Shown here: in pieces, positions 1 to 10,900 of the stretch
How the letters are laid out: each line of letters starts with the position of its first letter
How positions within the stretch are numbered: position 1 is the first letter of the stretch
Source: a virus
Direction: 5' to 3' (one strand)
DNA: 64,000 bases
IMG/VR virus record: IMGVR_UViG_3300032116_000031
Coordinates: 1 to 64,000 of that record
Position numbers and translations under genes: made by a program
Notes under the pieces: model-generated
Told to the model about the DNA's origin: nothing
Database searches by the model: none
Seen by the model: only the letters and a program-made list of their open reading frames with translations

Positions 1-2962
1 ATTGTTTTGGGATAATACAAATAAGCGGTTAGGAGTTGGCACTATATCTCCAAGTACAGCCTTTCACGTTCAAGGAGCAAGCACATTGGCTGGATTAACA
101 ACAGTATCTGGTGATATTAGACCTTCTGTAAATAACACCTATAACGTAGGTTCCTCGACATTAGGATTTCTTGGAATGTATGCCTCAAATAGTGGTATTT
201 GGTATTTTGGTAGTGCTGAATTTGCAAGGCGCGGAGGTTCTGGAGGTGTAGAATTTTCCACAGCTGGCAATAATTTAACAATTTTTAATTCAGACAGAAC
301 GGCCGAAATCGGAAGATTTACAAGCACGAATAGAAATTTATTATTAGGTACTACTTCCGATGTTGCGCGCTTGCACGTCGTAGGCTCTGGAACCAGCTCC
401 TCAACTTGGACAGCCCAATTTCACAACAGCGCAGGGAATAACAACGCGCTTATGATACGCGATGATGGGAATATCGGTATTAACACTAATACCCCTAACG
501 CACGGTTGCAGGTTCAAGGTGCTGATACAAGCAATTCAAATTGGACGGCGCAATTCCATAACTCCCTCGGAAATAGCAACTCCTTAATGATCAGAAATGA
601 CGGGAATGTGGGGATTGGTACAACAGGAACAACAGCGAGATTGGTTGTCAGAGCAAGCGGTTCTTCATCAGGTTCAACAGCTATGCTTGTTGAAAATAGT
701 GGAGGAACATCTATGTTAATGGTTAGAGAAGATGGTAATGTGGGGATTGGAACAAATACACCAAGTTTTAATTTAGAAGTTGTCGGCCAATCAAGGATTG
801 GGGGTAACTTTGATGTATCGACAAATACTTCTTTTTTTGTAACAGGGTCAAGGACTGATCGTAGAATTACAAATACTTTTACTGGTTCAATAACCAACTC
901 TGTAGGGTACTTTGCTGGCACTGTTGATATGAGAGGAAGTCAAGCATTTACAGCATTTAATGGAATGACATTTGCAGTAAATAACCAAAATACAAGCGCA
1001 AGTAATAATATCACAGCTGGCAATTTTACAGTAACAAATGACGCGGCAAATGCAGGATTGAGCAGAGGTATTGGAGTTGTAGGTAGATTTGTTAATTCTT
1101 CAAATGTTGCAGCTAATGATATTAGATGCGTTCAAGGCGATGTTAGCAATTTATTAACTGGAAGCACAATAAGTAATTTGTATTTGTATAGAGCTGAAGT
1201 GGCCTCTAATTTGGGGACAATAACAAACACATACGGTTATTTTGTTGGAGATATAACTGCTGGTACACAAGTTAATACACCTTATAGTTTCTATGCTATT
1301 GATCCAAATGCCTTTAACTATTTTGCGGGATCAACAGGTATAGGCACCACAACACCAGCGCAAACCCTTGACGTTGCTGGTACGATGCGTTTGACGGGAT
1401 CAACTGGAACGGGAACAACCTTAATGGCTAGGAATGCAGCTGGAGATGTTTCGGCTGTTACGGTTGGAAGTGGTTTGAATTTATCTAATAATACCTTAAC
1501 AGCAACAGGCGGTGGAACAGGGACTCTAACAGGTTCGGGAACAGCAACACAAGTTGCCTTTTGGGGTGGTACAACGGGTTCAACATCAACAGCTTTATCA
1601 GGAAGTTCAAGTTTATATTGGGATGGTATAAACAATCGTTTGGGGATAGGTACATCAACGCCTTCTGCACCCCTCACAATAAAAAGTTACGGTAATTCAA
1701 TTTCAACAAATGAAGCGTTTAGCATATTCAACAGTGCTGCAACACCATTAAATTTATTAACGGTACTTGAAAACGGTAATATTGGGATTGGTGGTCAAAC
1801 CTCACCTATCTATAAATTAGATATTTTAGGTAATCTTCGTTTGGGTACTTCATCTATTCAATTTGGTATCGGAGAAAGCGGTGGTAACAGCGTTATATTG
1901 GGCTCATTGACAAATCACCCCTATAGATTTATTGTAAATACAAATGAAGCTGCTCGTTTTACAACAGATCGTAATTTAAGTATAGGTGCGACTGGTTCTA
2001 CAGCTAGATTATTAGTTGTCGGTTCACAACCAAGTGGAACAACAACGTGGACGGCGCAATTCCATAATGCACTCGGAAATAGCAATTCTTTGATGATCAG
2101 AGATGATGGTAATGTGGGGGTTGGGACAAGTACCCCTAATTTTAAATTAACAGTCCAAGCAAATGATGCTGGTTTACTTGTAAGTGGTGCTAACGTATCT
2201 CCTTTCACTCAAATCATTGCTAGTTTTGTTTACGGAGGAAACGGTAATACTATAAATGTAGAAAATAGGGGTGGTAGAGCATCTTTTCAAGCGAGAGCAA
2301 CTACAGCAGTAGGAGCAGCTGCATCTCCTTTGTTTTTAAACCCAAATGGAGGAACTGTTAGTGTTAATAACGATAATCCAGATGCTTCTGCTATTTTTGA
2401 TGTTAGAAGTACCACACAGGGCTTCCTCCCACCGAGGATGTCAACAGCTAATAGGAACTTAATTTCATCCCCTGCAACAGGTCTTCAGGTTTATAATAGC
2501 AGTTTAAATGTGATGCAGCATTATAACGGTGTATCATGGGTAAATGAAGCTAATCCTATATTAACTCGTGTTTCCACTGGTACAACACAGGTTGAGTTGT
2601 TTTTGGACGGCGTTTCTTCACGGTTTGGTCTTGTGGGTACCAATAAGGTTTGGAATTTTAGAATACAATTATGTGCTATTGTCGCTTCCGCTGGAACAGG
2701 AACTTTAGATATAGCTGATTCTTATATATCCGAACATTTAATCGGAATAAAAAGATCAGGTTCAAGCATTAATGTTGTTGGCGGCGGCGTTGTTCAAAAT
2801 TTAATCGGCGCGAATACACAAATGGAAGATTCTGTTGTAACAATAACGGGCGATAGCGGAACCGAATCCATAAGGGTGTTTTATACCCCGCCTTCGGGTG
2901 CCGCTGCAAATACGGTTATAAGAATAAGTGCAACATTATATTATACCGAAGCTGGTGTGTAG
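1..2962 (+). CDS. Giant tail-fibre protein A, 5'-truncated by window edge
   Basis: This is the C-terminal 986 residues of a repetitive phage tail fibre, presumably used for host attachment. The reading frame is open to the window edge. Its apparent TTG start is not real, because the same FWDNTNKRLG segment lies deep inside the third fibre gene at about 8410. Repeated units carry the signatures WTAQFHN, LMIRxDGNVGIGT and GTMRLTGSTGTG. A segment near 2398-2560 (TTQGFLPPRM, GLQVYN) is typical of Bacteroidetes fibres and surface proteins. The last 130 residues form a non-repetitive, probably globular tip. A copy of the dispersed GGACGGCG word follows the stop codon directly. The fibre role is inferred from architecture; receptor and exact virion position are unknown. 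Confidence 0.85.
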   Translation, partial: LFWDNTNKRLGVGTISPSTAFHVQGASTLAGLTTVSGDIRPSVNNTYNVGSSTLGFLGMYASNSGIWYFGSAEFARRGGSGGVEFSTAGNNLTIFNSDRTAEIGRFTSTNRNLLLGTTSDVARLHVVGSGTSSSTWTAQFHNSAGNNNALMIRDDGNIGINTNTPNARLQVQGADTSNSNWTAQFHNSLGNSNSLMIRNDGNVGIGTTGTTARLVVRASGSSSGSTAMLVENSGGTSMLMVREDGNVGIGTNTPSFNLEVVGQSRIGGNFDVSTNTSFFVTGSRTDRRITNTFTGSITNSVGYFAGTVDMRGSQAFTAFNGMTFAVNNQNTSASNNITAGNFTVTNDAANAGLSRGIGVVGRFVNSSNVAANDIRCVQGDVSNLLTGSTISNLYLYRAEVASNLGTITNTYGYFVGDITAGTQVNTPYSFYAIDPNAFNYFAGSTGIGTTTPAQTLDVAGTMRLTGSTGTGTTLMARNAAGDVSAVTVGSGLNLSNNTLTATGGGTGTLTGSGTATQVAFWGGTTGSTSTALSGSSSLYWDGINNRLGIGTSTPSAPLTIKSYGNSISTNEAFSIFNSAATPLNLLTVLENGNIGIGGQTSPIYKLDILGNLRLGTSSIQFGIGESGGNSVILGSLTNHPYRFIVNTNEAARFTTDRNLSIGATGSTARLLVVGSQPSGTTTWTAQFHNALGNSNSLMIRDDGNVGVGTSTPNFKLTVQANDAGLLVSGANVSPFTQIIASFVYGGNGNTINVENRGGRASFQARATTAVGAAASPLFLNPNGGTVSVNNDNPDASAIFDVRSTTQGFLPPRMSTANRNLISSPATGLQVYNSSLNVMQHYNGVSWVNEANPILTRVSTGTTQVELFLDGVSSRFGLVGTNKVWNFRIQLCAIVASAGTGTLDIADSYISEHLIGIKRSGSSINVVGGGVVQNLIGANTQMEDSVVTITGDSGTESIRVFYTPPSGAAANTVIRISATLYYTEAGV

Positions 2963-2963
2963 T

Positions 2964-2980
2964 GGGGTGGACGGCGAAAT
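2964..2980 (+). repeat. Intergenic copy of dispersed word after fibre A
   Basis: An exact 17-base copy, GGGGTGGACGGCGAAAT, begins two bases after the stop codon of fibre A, in the 56-base gap before fibre B. It has no inverted partner here, so it is not itself a hairpin terminator. Confidence 0.9.
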
Positions 2981-3018
2981 ATATAAAAACTAAATAAAAA
3001 AAACTATAAACATATAAC

Positions 3019-6000
3019 ATGGCAAATATAATAAATTTTCCTTCTGGAAAGGTTGGTATAGGGACAGAAAATCCCCAACAAACCCTTGATATCGCTGGAA
3101 CATTACGTTTATCGGGTTCGACGGGAACGGGAACAACATTGATGGCAAGAAACGCATCGGGTGATGTTTCCGCTGTTACTATCGGTGTCGGATTAAATTT
3201 ATCAAATAATAGCCTGACCGCAACGGGCGGCGGAACGGGTACGGTTTCGGGTTCGGGAACCGCAACCCAAATCGCTTTTTGGGATGGTGCAACGGGCACA
3301 ACATCATCATCCCTTGCAAGCAGCGCAAATTTATATTGGAATAATGTTAATAGCCGTTTGGGTGTGGGTACCAATACTCCCACAAGAACATTAGATGTAG
3401 TAGGTGATTTATCTATTGGTTCATCACACAAGTGGACTATCTCTTCTAATATTTTTTCTCTTCCAAATAGCACAAATGCTTTTATAAGCCTACAAAGTGA
3501 TAGGTATTTGAATATAACTAATTCAAGTTCCACTGTTGGTATAATATCCTTCGATCATAATAATCGTAATACTTTTATAGGTAATAGAATTTCAAATCCA
3601 ATCACGGAGGCTAGATTAGTTGTGGCTGGTTCTGGTATTACAGCAGCAGGGTGGACGGCGCAATTCCATAACAGCGGTGGTACAAATAACTCTTTAGTGA
3701 TAAGAAATGACGGTAATGTTGGTGTAGGTACTGTTGATTTAAACTCTCGTCTTCAAGTTCAAGGCGCTGATACAAGTGATACGGGGTGGACGGCGCAATT
3801 CCATAACTCCCTTGGAAATAGCAATTCCTTAATGATCAGAAATGACGGGAATGTGGGGATTGGAACAACAGGAACAACGGCAAGGTTAATAATACAAGGT
3901 ACGGGATCTAGTAGTGCAGCTACAATGGCTGTTGTAAATAGTGGTGGAACTAATTCATTAAGAGTTCTTGACAACGGATCTGTTTTAGTTAATTTAACAA
4001 ACGCTAGTTCTCCGATCACACTATTTGAAGTTAATAGTAGAGGTAGATTTTGGGGTGGTATTGAATTAGGTGGTTTTGCTATTGCTAGAATCGACGGGTC
4101 AGGTAACTATTTTAAAAATGTAACTGGGTCTAACGGCTTCGGTTTTTATAATACATCTGGTTTTAACGGTACAATCGGGCAATTTTTTTGGTCCGAATTT
4201 AGTACAAATATTAACCCTACGTCTGGTTCAGCTGAATTTAGTGTACTTAAATTATCTCCAACTTTTAATTTAAGTGGCACTGCTGCAACAACTGTAATAG
4301 GTTTAGATTATAATCCAGTCATAAATTCAATAGTTAACGGTAAAAATTATGCAGCTCTTTTTCGTTCTGGTTCTGTAGGTATTGGTACATCAACACCAGT
4401 GCAAACCCTTGACGTTGCTGGTACGATGCGTTTGACGGGATCAACTGGAACGGGAACAACTTTAATGGCTAGGAATGCGGATGGTGATGTTTCGGCTGTT
4501 ACGGTCGGAAGTGGTTTGAATTTATCTAATAATACCTTAACAGCAACAGGTGGTGGAACGGGTGCGGTTTCTGGTTCGGGAACAGCAACACAAATCGCTT
4601 TTTGGGGTGGTACAACGGGTTCAACATCAACAGCTTTATCAGGAAGTTCGAATTTATATTGGGATGGTATAAACAATCGTTTGGGGATAGGTACGTCAAC
4701 ACCTGCTGCTAGATTAGATGTTGGTAATGGGGTTATAGGTATAACAGGGTCGATTGGTTTTACCAATAATAGTAGAATGATCACATTTAATGATGCTAAT
4801 AACGGGATGCTTTATACTGGTTTTGGAGGTCATAGGTTTTCAGTTTTTAATCAGACAACTTATCAAAACGCTTTAGTTATAACAGGAAATAGTCCCACAC
4901 CAAATGTAGGTATAGCAGTTGAAGCACCTGTAGCAAGATTACAGGTTCAAGGATCAGATACAAGTGATACGGGGTGGACGGCGCAATTCCATAATTCTCT
5001 TGGAAACAACAATTCCTTAATGATCAGAAATGATGGAAATGTTGGGGTTGGTACAAGTGGTACGACAGCAAGATTTGTTGTCAGAGCAAGTGGTTCTTCA
5101 ACTGGTTCAACAGCTATGCTTATTCAAAATAGCGGTGGAACTACTTTATTAAGAGTTAGGGAAGATGGAAATGTTGGGATTGGTACAGCAGAACCAACTA
5201 ATAGACTTTATGTTGACGGTTCAACTTACGTAGGTAGCTTAACTGTATTAGGAGGCATAAACAGTATTACTGGTAGTATATTTTTAGCTAGCGCTAGATC
5301 TATCCAATTTGGAAGTAATACTTCTATTATAGGACAAGATGGTAGTTCTGGTTTTATTAGATATACAGTTAATAACAATGAAATATTTAGAGCAACTACA
5401 ACATCTATAGGCATAGGCACCATAACACCAGCGCAAACCCTTCACGTTGCTGGTACGATGCGTTTAACTGGATCAACTGGAACGGGAACAACCTTAATGG
5501 CTAGGAATGCAGATGGGGATGTTTCGGCTGTGACGGTTGGAAGTGGCTTGAATTTATCTAATAATACCTTAACAGCAACGGGTGGTGGTAGTGGAACTGT
5601 TTCTGGTTCGGGAACAGCAACACAAGTTGCCTTTTGGGATAATACAACTTCTTTAGCAGGTAATTCCAATTTGTATTGGGATAATGTTAATAGCCGTTTG
5701 GGTGTGGGGATTACAACACCAACATCAAATCTTGATGTTGTCGGTTCTGTGGAATTTCAAAACCCTTCAACTGCTTTTGATGGGGGTGTTTTGGGGTCAG
5801 AATTGTTAACCACAGGTACAGGTACAAACTGGACTGGGACAAGTTTCGCTACGGGTTATCTTCATGCTACTGGTAGTACTGTTGCTTTGGTGTCATCTGC
5901 TTCTATTTCAAATGGACAATATTATCAGGTTGTCGTTACAGTATCAGGAAGAACAACTGGTAGTATAACATTCAGTATCGGTGGCTATACCAGTTCAAGT

Positions 6001-7881
6001 ATCAGTACAAATACAACTACAACAGTAGGACCTTTTACTACTAGTACAGCTAGCTTTACAGTGACACCAACAAACGATTTTGATGGTACTGTTTTAGCAT
6101 CTGTAAAAGTAATAACTGCTGGTTCAGCTTCTTTTGTTGGTAAAAATAGTGCTGGAACAATAGTTTACGAGGAGAGATTGAGCAATTCAACTACAAATAT
6201 TTTTCAAGGTATTAATGCTGGACCAAGAAATACTACTGGGCTTAATAATATCTTTATAGGACCTTCAGCTGGTAATTCAAATACTACAGGTAATAATAAC
6301 CTTTTTATCGGACTCAATGCAGGATTAGTTAATAGTATTGCAAATAATAACACTTTTATAGGAACTTCAGCTGGTTTTTCAAATACTATTGGAGATTCTA
6401 ATACTTTTATAGGTGCTGGAGCTGGAGTTAATAATACATCTGGATCTAATAACTTCTTTTTAGGTAGAAATACAGGTCTTTCAAATACTATAGGTGTTAA
6501 TAATTTATATATAGGAACATTTTCAGGTGTCTTTTCAGTAAGTGGAGGCAGCAATGTTTATTTAGGTGGAAATACAGGTCGTAATAATGTTGGTGGGTCA
6601 AGTAATGTATTAATTGGTTTAAATGCTGGTAGATATTATAGTGAGTCTACTTTAGATGATACTTCTATAAATAACAGTATTTTTATCGGTGCAGAAACTA
6701 GATCAACTTTATCTGGTCAAACAAACCAAATTATTATTGCAAATAATGGTCGCGGCCTTGGATCCAATACAACCGTTTTAGGAAACACAAGTACGGTTCA
6801 AACCCACCTACACGGTAATCTTACTCTTGGATCAACATCTTCACCTACTGCAAGAATGGTAGTTGTTGGTTCTGGAAGTAGTAATACTGGGTGGACGGCG
6901 CAATTCCATAATGTTCTCGGTAATAGCAACTCTTTGATGATTAGAGACGATGGTAATGTGGGGTTTGGGACTGATGCACCTACTGGTAAAATAGATGCTA
7001 GATCTGATTCAGGTGTTATTGCTTTTTTTGGAGTTGCAAATGGAGGTACTAGACTTTCAGTTAATTCAAATGGCAGAGTTGGTTTAGGTTTAGTTGGGTG
7101 GATTCCAACGACAGACGGAGGACAAAATATAACCACGGGAGCAGGCGGCTGTTTTATTGGTTATGATGCAAGTGGAGATTTAGCATATACTAATGTTGCA
7201 AGCGTTACATTAGGAAGGCCATTGAATAGACTGTTAAATGCAACAACAAATACTCAAAGGATGGTAGATATTGTGGGTAATTTTTCTCCCACAAGCGGAA
7301 ATGCCACTTTTTATGATTTAGGTATTATTCCAATAATAAACCAAACAGGGGGTGCGAGTGGTATAACAAGAGGGGTATTCGTAAACCCAACACTTACAGC
7401 AGCAGCTAATTGGAGATCAATTGAATGGACAAATAACAGTGGCTTTGGTTTATATGGTTCAGGCACCGCAACCAACTATCTTGCAGGATCTTTGGGAATA
7501 GGAACCGATGCCCCAGCGCAAACCCTTCACGTTGCTGGTACGATGCGTTTGACTGGATCAACTGGAACTGGAACAACCTTAATGGCTAGAAATGCGAATG
7601 GGGATGTTTCGGCGGTTACATTGGGCACGGGCGTTGTATTATCCAATAATGTTATATCGGTTGCATTATCCCCGAAAGCGGAAACCCCAAGCGGTTTGGT
7701 TAATGGTTCCAATATAACATATACATTGGCATCCACACCTATAGCAAACCAAAGTGTGATGGTATTCTTAAACGGTGTTGCTCAATATAATGGTATTGAT
7801 TACACTGTAAGCGGAACCACGATAACGTTTGGAACAGCGCCCGCGAATGGATCAAGCATATTTGCATATTATATGGCGTAG
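3019..7881 (+). CDS. Giant tail-fibre protein B
   Basis: This 1620-residue fibre is a paralogue of its neighbours and is probably part of the same adsorption apparatus. It contains four copies of a module with the signatures GTMRLTGSTGTG, LMARN and GLNLSNNTLTATGGG (near 3085, 4405, 5450 and 7530). It also has four WTAQFHN units and a jelly-roll-like segment (GSELLTTG, NWTGTSF; about 5790-6130) that recurs in fibre C. At about 6200-6640 it has a run of short NTFIGxxAGxSN repeats like those of beta-roll adhesin stalks. The C-terminus (VFLNGVAQYNGIDYTVSG) is a common phage-fibre tip domain. Start ATG at 3019 follows an AT-rich leader. Confidence 0.88.
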   Translation: MANIINFPSGKVGIGTENPQQTLDIAGTLRLSGSTGTGTTLMARNASGDVSAVTIGVGLNLSNNSLTATGGGTGTVSGSGTATQIAFWDGATGTTSSSLASSANLYWNNVNSRLGVGTNTPTRTLDVVGDLSIGSSHKWTISSNIFSLPNSTNAFISLQSDRYLNITNSSSTVGIISFDHNNRNTFIGNRISNPITEARLVVAGSGITAAGWTAQFHNSGGTNNSLVIRNDGNVGVGTVDLNSRLQVQGADTSDTGWTAQFHNSLGNSNSLMIRNDGNVGIGTTGTTARLIIQGTGSSSAATMAVVNSGGTNSLRVLDNGSVLVNLTNASSPITLFEVNSRGRFWGGIELGGFAIARIDGSGNYFKNVTGSNGFGFYNTSGFNGTIGQFFWSEFSTNINPTSGSAEFSVLKLSPTFNLSGTAATTVIGLDYNPVINSIVNGKNYAALFRSGSVGIGTSTPVQTLDVAGTMRLTGSTGTGTTLMARNADGDVSAVTVGSGLNLSNNTLTATGGGTGAVSGSGTATQIAFWGGTTGSTSTALSGSSNLYWDGINNRLGIGTSTPAARLDVGNGVIGITGSIGFTNNSRMITFNDANNGMLYTGFGGHRFSVFNQTTYQNALVITGNSPTPNVGIAVEAPVARLQVQGSDTSDTGWTAQFHNSLGNNNSLMIRNDGNVGVGTSGTTARFVVRASGSSTGSTAMLIQNSGGTTLLRVREDGNVGIGTAEPTNRLYVDGSTYVGSLTVLGGINSITGSIFLASARSIQFGSNTSIIGQDGSSGFIRYTVNNNEIFRATTTSIGIGTITPAQTLHVAGTMRLTGSTGTGTTLMARNADGDVSAVTVGSGLNLSNNTLTATGGGSGTVSGSGTATQVAFWDNTTSLAGNSNLYWDNVNSRLGVGITTPTSNLDVVGSVEFQNPSTAFDGGVLGSELLTTGTGTNWTGTSFATGYLHATGSTVALVSSASISNGQYYQVVVTVSGRTTGSITFSIGGYTSSSISTNTTTTVGPFTTSTASFTVTPTNDFDGTVLASVKVITAGSASFVGKNSAGTIVYEERLSNSTTNIFQGINAGPRNTTGLNNIFIGPSAGNSNTTGNNNLFIGLNAGLVNSIANNNTFIGTSAGFSNTIGDSNTFIGAGAGVNNTSGSNNFFLGRNTGLSNTIGVNNLYIGTFSGVFSVSGGSNVYLGGNTGRNNVGGSSNVLIGLNAGRYYSESTLDDTSINNSIFIGAETRSTLSGQTNQIIIANNGRGLGSNTTVLGNTSTVQTHLHGNLTLGSTSSPTARMVVVGSGSSNTGWTAQFHNVLGNSNSLMIRDDGNVGFGTDAPTGKIDARSDSGVIAFFGVANGGTRLSVNSNGRVGLGLVGWIPTTDGGQNITTGAGGCFIGYDASGDLAYTNVASVTLGRPLNRLLNATTNTQRMVDIVGNFSPTSGNATFYDLGIIPIINQTGGASGITRGVFVNPTLTAAANWRSIEWTNNSGFGLYGSGTATNYLAGSLGIGTDAPAQTLHVAGTMRLTGSTGTGTTLMARNANGDVSAVTLGTGVVLSNNVISVALSPKAETPSGLVNGSNITYTLASTPIANQSVMVFLNGVAQYNGIDYTVSGTTITFGTAPANGSSIFAYYMA

Positions 7882-7886
7882 TGAGA

Positions 7887-7948
7887 GGGTGGACGGCGAA
7901 AAATAAAATAATAAATCCGCCGTCCACCCCATTTTCGCCGTCCACACC
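7887..7948. repeat. Three-copy cluster of dispersed word forming a hairpin
   Basis: Just after the stop of fibre B, GGGTGGACGGCG (7887-7898) is followed by its perfect inverted copy (7918-7929). This gives a 12-bp stem with a 19-base loop. A third copy, again inverted, lies at 7932-7948. The stem could act as a terminator or RNA-processing site between fibres B and C, although no T-run follows it directly. Confidence 0.85.
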
Positions 7949-7978
7949 TATTTATAAAAAAAACCTTTTTCATAAAAA

Positions 7979-10900
7979 ATGCCACAAAATAAAATAAGAA
8001 CAGAAGATATTGTTGATTCGCAAATAACCTATGCGAAGATACAAAACGTATCCAATAATAATCTATTATTGGGAAGAAATACAGCAGGAGCGGGGCTTAT
8101 AGAAGAATTAAATGCAGCCACCGCAAAAGCAATATTGGCGTTAAATAATGTTGAAAATGTCGCATTATCAACATGGACAGGTTCAACAAATATTAATACC
8201 CTCGGAACCATCACCCAAGGAACATGGTCGGGATCCACAATATCCATTGATAAAGGCGGAACAGGGCTTAATACCTTGGGAACCGCAAATCAGGTGCTTG
8301 CCGTTAATTCGGGAGGAACCGCCCTGCAATATGTTACACCATTAAGCGGAACAGGTACAGCAGGACAGGTTACTTTTTGGACAGGAACAAATTCTCAAGG
8401 GGGGGATAATGGTTTGTTTTGGGATAATACAAATAAGCGGTTAGGCGTTGGCACAAATGCACCAGCGCATAGACTACAGATTTTAGGGCCTAGTGCAAGG
8501 TTTGAGAACTCGAGCGGAACATTTGAGTTTGATATTGTTGGAGGAGGTACGACCTCACGCATACAAACAACAGCGACAGGCATGGCTTTGGGAACCTTAT
8601 CAAATAACGCTTTGATTTTTTGGATGAATGCGAGCGAAAGAATGAGAATTAATTCATCAACTGGACACGTCGGTATAAACCAAACAGCACCAGCAGCCCG
8701 CCTTCACGTAGTAGGATCCAGCACAGGCACGACGGCTTGGACCGCACAATTCCATAACAGCGGTGGTACAAGCAATTCCTTGATGATCAGAGATGATGGG
8801 AATATTGGTATTAACACTAATACCCCTAACGCACGGTTGCAGGTTCATGGTGCTGATACAGCAGATACAGGGTGGACGGCGCAATTCCATAATTCCCTCG
8901 GAAATAGCAATTCCTTGATGATCAGAAACGACGGTAATGTGGGTATTGGAACAAATGCACCAGCAGCTAAATTAGAAGTGGATCCAATTGTAAATCAAAC
9001 AGGTATTCTTGTAGCAGGATATAGTCTTACTGGTTCAAGCACTATACCTGCAATTGATATCACAGGTGCTTGGAATACTAGTGGTATAGCAACATTAATT
9101 AGAGGAAATCTAACAAATAATGTTTCAGCTGCTACTAGTAGGCTTATAGATTTACAGGTAAGTGGCACAAGCCAATTTAGGGTTTTACCTAACGGTACTA
9201 TTAATGGATCAGAACTTATAGGGCAATTGAGTGGAACTATAGCAGTTAGATCTAATTTAACTAATGTTGCAGGTAATTATGTAACTATAGATAATAATAG
9301 TTCAAATATTACCACTACAACAGGTATAGTTAGTGGTGTTATAATACGATCATCTTATATTCCACCAAGCGGTACTGGAGTGTTTGTTGGATTAAATTTA
9401 AACCATACAATCAATCAATCAAGTGGAAGTGGTTCGACTGGGATAACAAGGGGGCTTCTTGTAAATCCCGCGTTAACATCTGCTTTTGATTGGAGATCAA
9501 TTGAATGGACAAATAATACTGGTTGGGGTTTGTACGGTTCTGGTACAGCAAATAACTATTTGGCTGGTAACTTGAGTGTGGGTACAAGTGGAACAACGGC
9601 TAGATTGGTTGTTAGAGGTAGTGGTGCTACATCAGGTTCAACAGCTATGCTTGTTGAAAATAGTGGAGGAACATCTATGTTAATGGTTAGAGAAGACGGT
9701 AATGTGGGGATTGGAACGAATGCACCAACTACTCGTTTAGATGTCAGCGGAACGGCAAGAGTACAGGGGACGACTACAATAACACCCGCTGCTAATACTT
9801 CAGCTATTACAAGTACTGGATATTCTGTTACAGGTAGTGATACAACAAGAATGATTGATCTATCTGGCACATGGAATACGACTGGGAATGTTACTGCTAT
9901 TAATTTGGATATAACTAATACAGCAAGTGGTGTTAATTCTAATTTAATTAATTGTTCTATAAATGGAACAACAAATATTTTTTCAGTAAGAAGAACAGGT
10001 GAAGTTGCTGTACAAAATTTATATTCGTTTCATTCAAGTAACGGAACACTTTCTGCAACTTCAACACTCACAATACAAACGGCTGCATCGCAAACAGGAG
10101 GTATTTTTTTAAATAAAAGTGCTTCTGTTACTGCTACATCTGGAGATTTTCCTACAATAACTTTAAATAATATATCAAATTCATTTGCTCCTACAAGTGG
10201 TACTGCTACATTTACTTCTATAAGAGCCATACCTACTATCAACCAAACAGGTGGGGCAAATGGTATAACAAGAGGGATAATCGTAAGCCCCACATTAACA
10301 TCTGCTTTTGATTGGAGATCAATTGAATGGACAAATAGTTCTGGTTGGGGTCTTTACGGTGAAGGCACCGCAAATAACTATTTAGGAGGTAATTTAAGTG
10401 TTGGTACAACAGGGTCAACAGCTAGATTGGTGGTGGTTGGTTCTCAACCAAGTGGAACGACAACATGGACAGCTCAATTCCATAATGCCCTTGGAAACAG
10501 CAACTCTTTGATGATCAGAGATGACGGAAATGTGGGTATTGGAACGAGTACACCAACATCAAGACTTGATGTTGTGGGTACGGTTGAATTTCAAAATCCA
10601 TCGGCGGCTTTTGACACCCCGTCTTTTGGATCTGAACTGTTAACTACAGGTGCAGGTACAAACTGGACTGGAACAAGTTTTGCTAGTGGATACACACACA
10701 CTACTGGTAGCACCGCAGCTTTAACTAGTGCATTTACACCTTTAAATGGTCAAATTTATAGAGTTGTAGTAACTACTACAAACCTTATATTTGGTCAAAG
10801 TGTTACAGTTACTTTTGGAGGAGTTTTAGATCAAACAATTACTTCTAATACAACAATTACTTTTGATAGTAGAACAATTAATACATCTGCTTTAGTAATT

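Larger units (their letters stand above)
397..10550 (+). repeat. WTAQFHN/NVGIGT fibre module, ten units across three genes
   Basis: About 35-residue units with the pattern WTAQFHN, LGNSNSLMIR and DGNVGIGT recur three times in fibre A, four in fibre B and three in fibre C. Units begin near 408, 542, 2048, 3652, 3787, 4975, 6892, 8737, 8873 and 10467. Some are nearly identical at DNA level: the stretch at about 478-527 matches that at about 8809-8860 almost base for base. Seven of the ten units encode WTA with the exact DNA word TGGACGGCG, while the other three use different codons for the same residues. Confidence 0.85.

Noticed and set aside
2-10. TTG as the real start of the first fibre gene
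   Set aside because: The same FWDNTNKRLG stretch is internal in the third fibre, and the frame is open to the window edge; the gene is truncated.
6200-6640. CRISPR-like or DNA tandem repeat array
   Set aside because: The periodicity is about 60-66 bases in multiples of three and varies at wobble positions; it is a protein beta-roll repeat.
514-7945. Long open frames on the - strand opposite the fibre genes
   Set aside because: They are shadows of the repetitive, stop-poor fibre sequence; their low-complexity proline/valine-rich translations mirror the fibre repeats.
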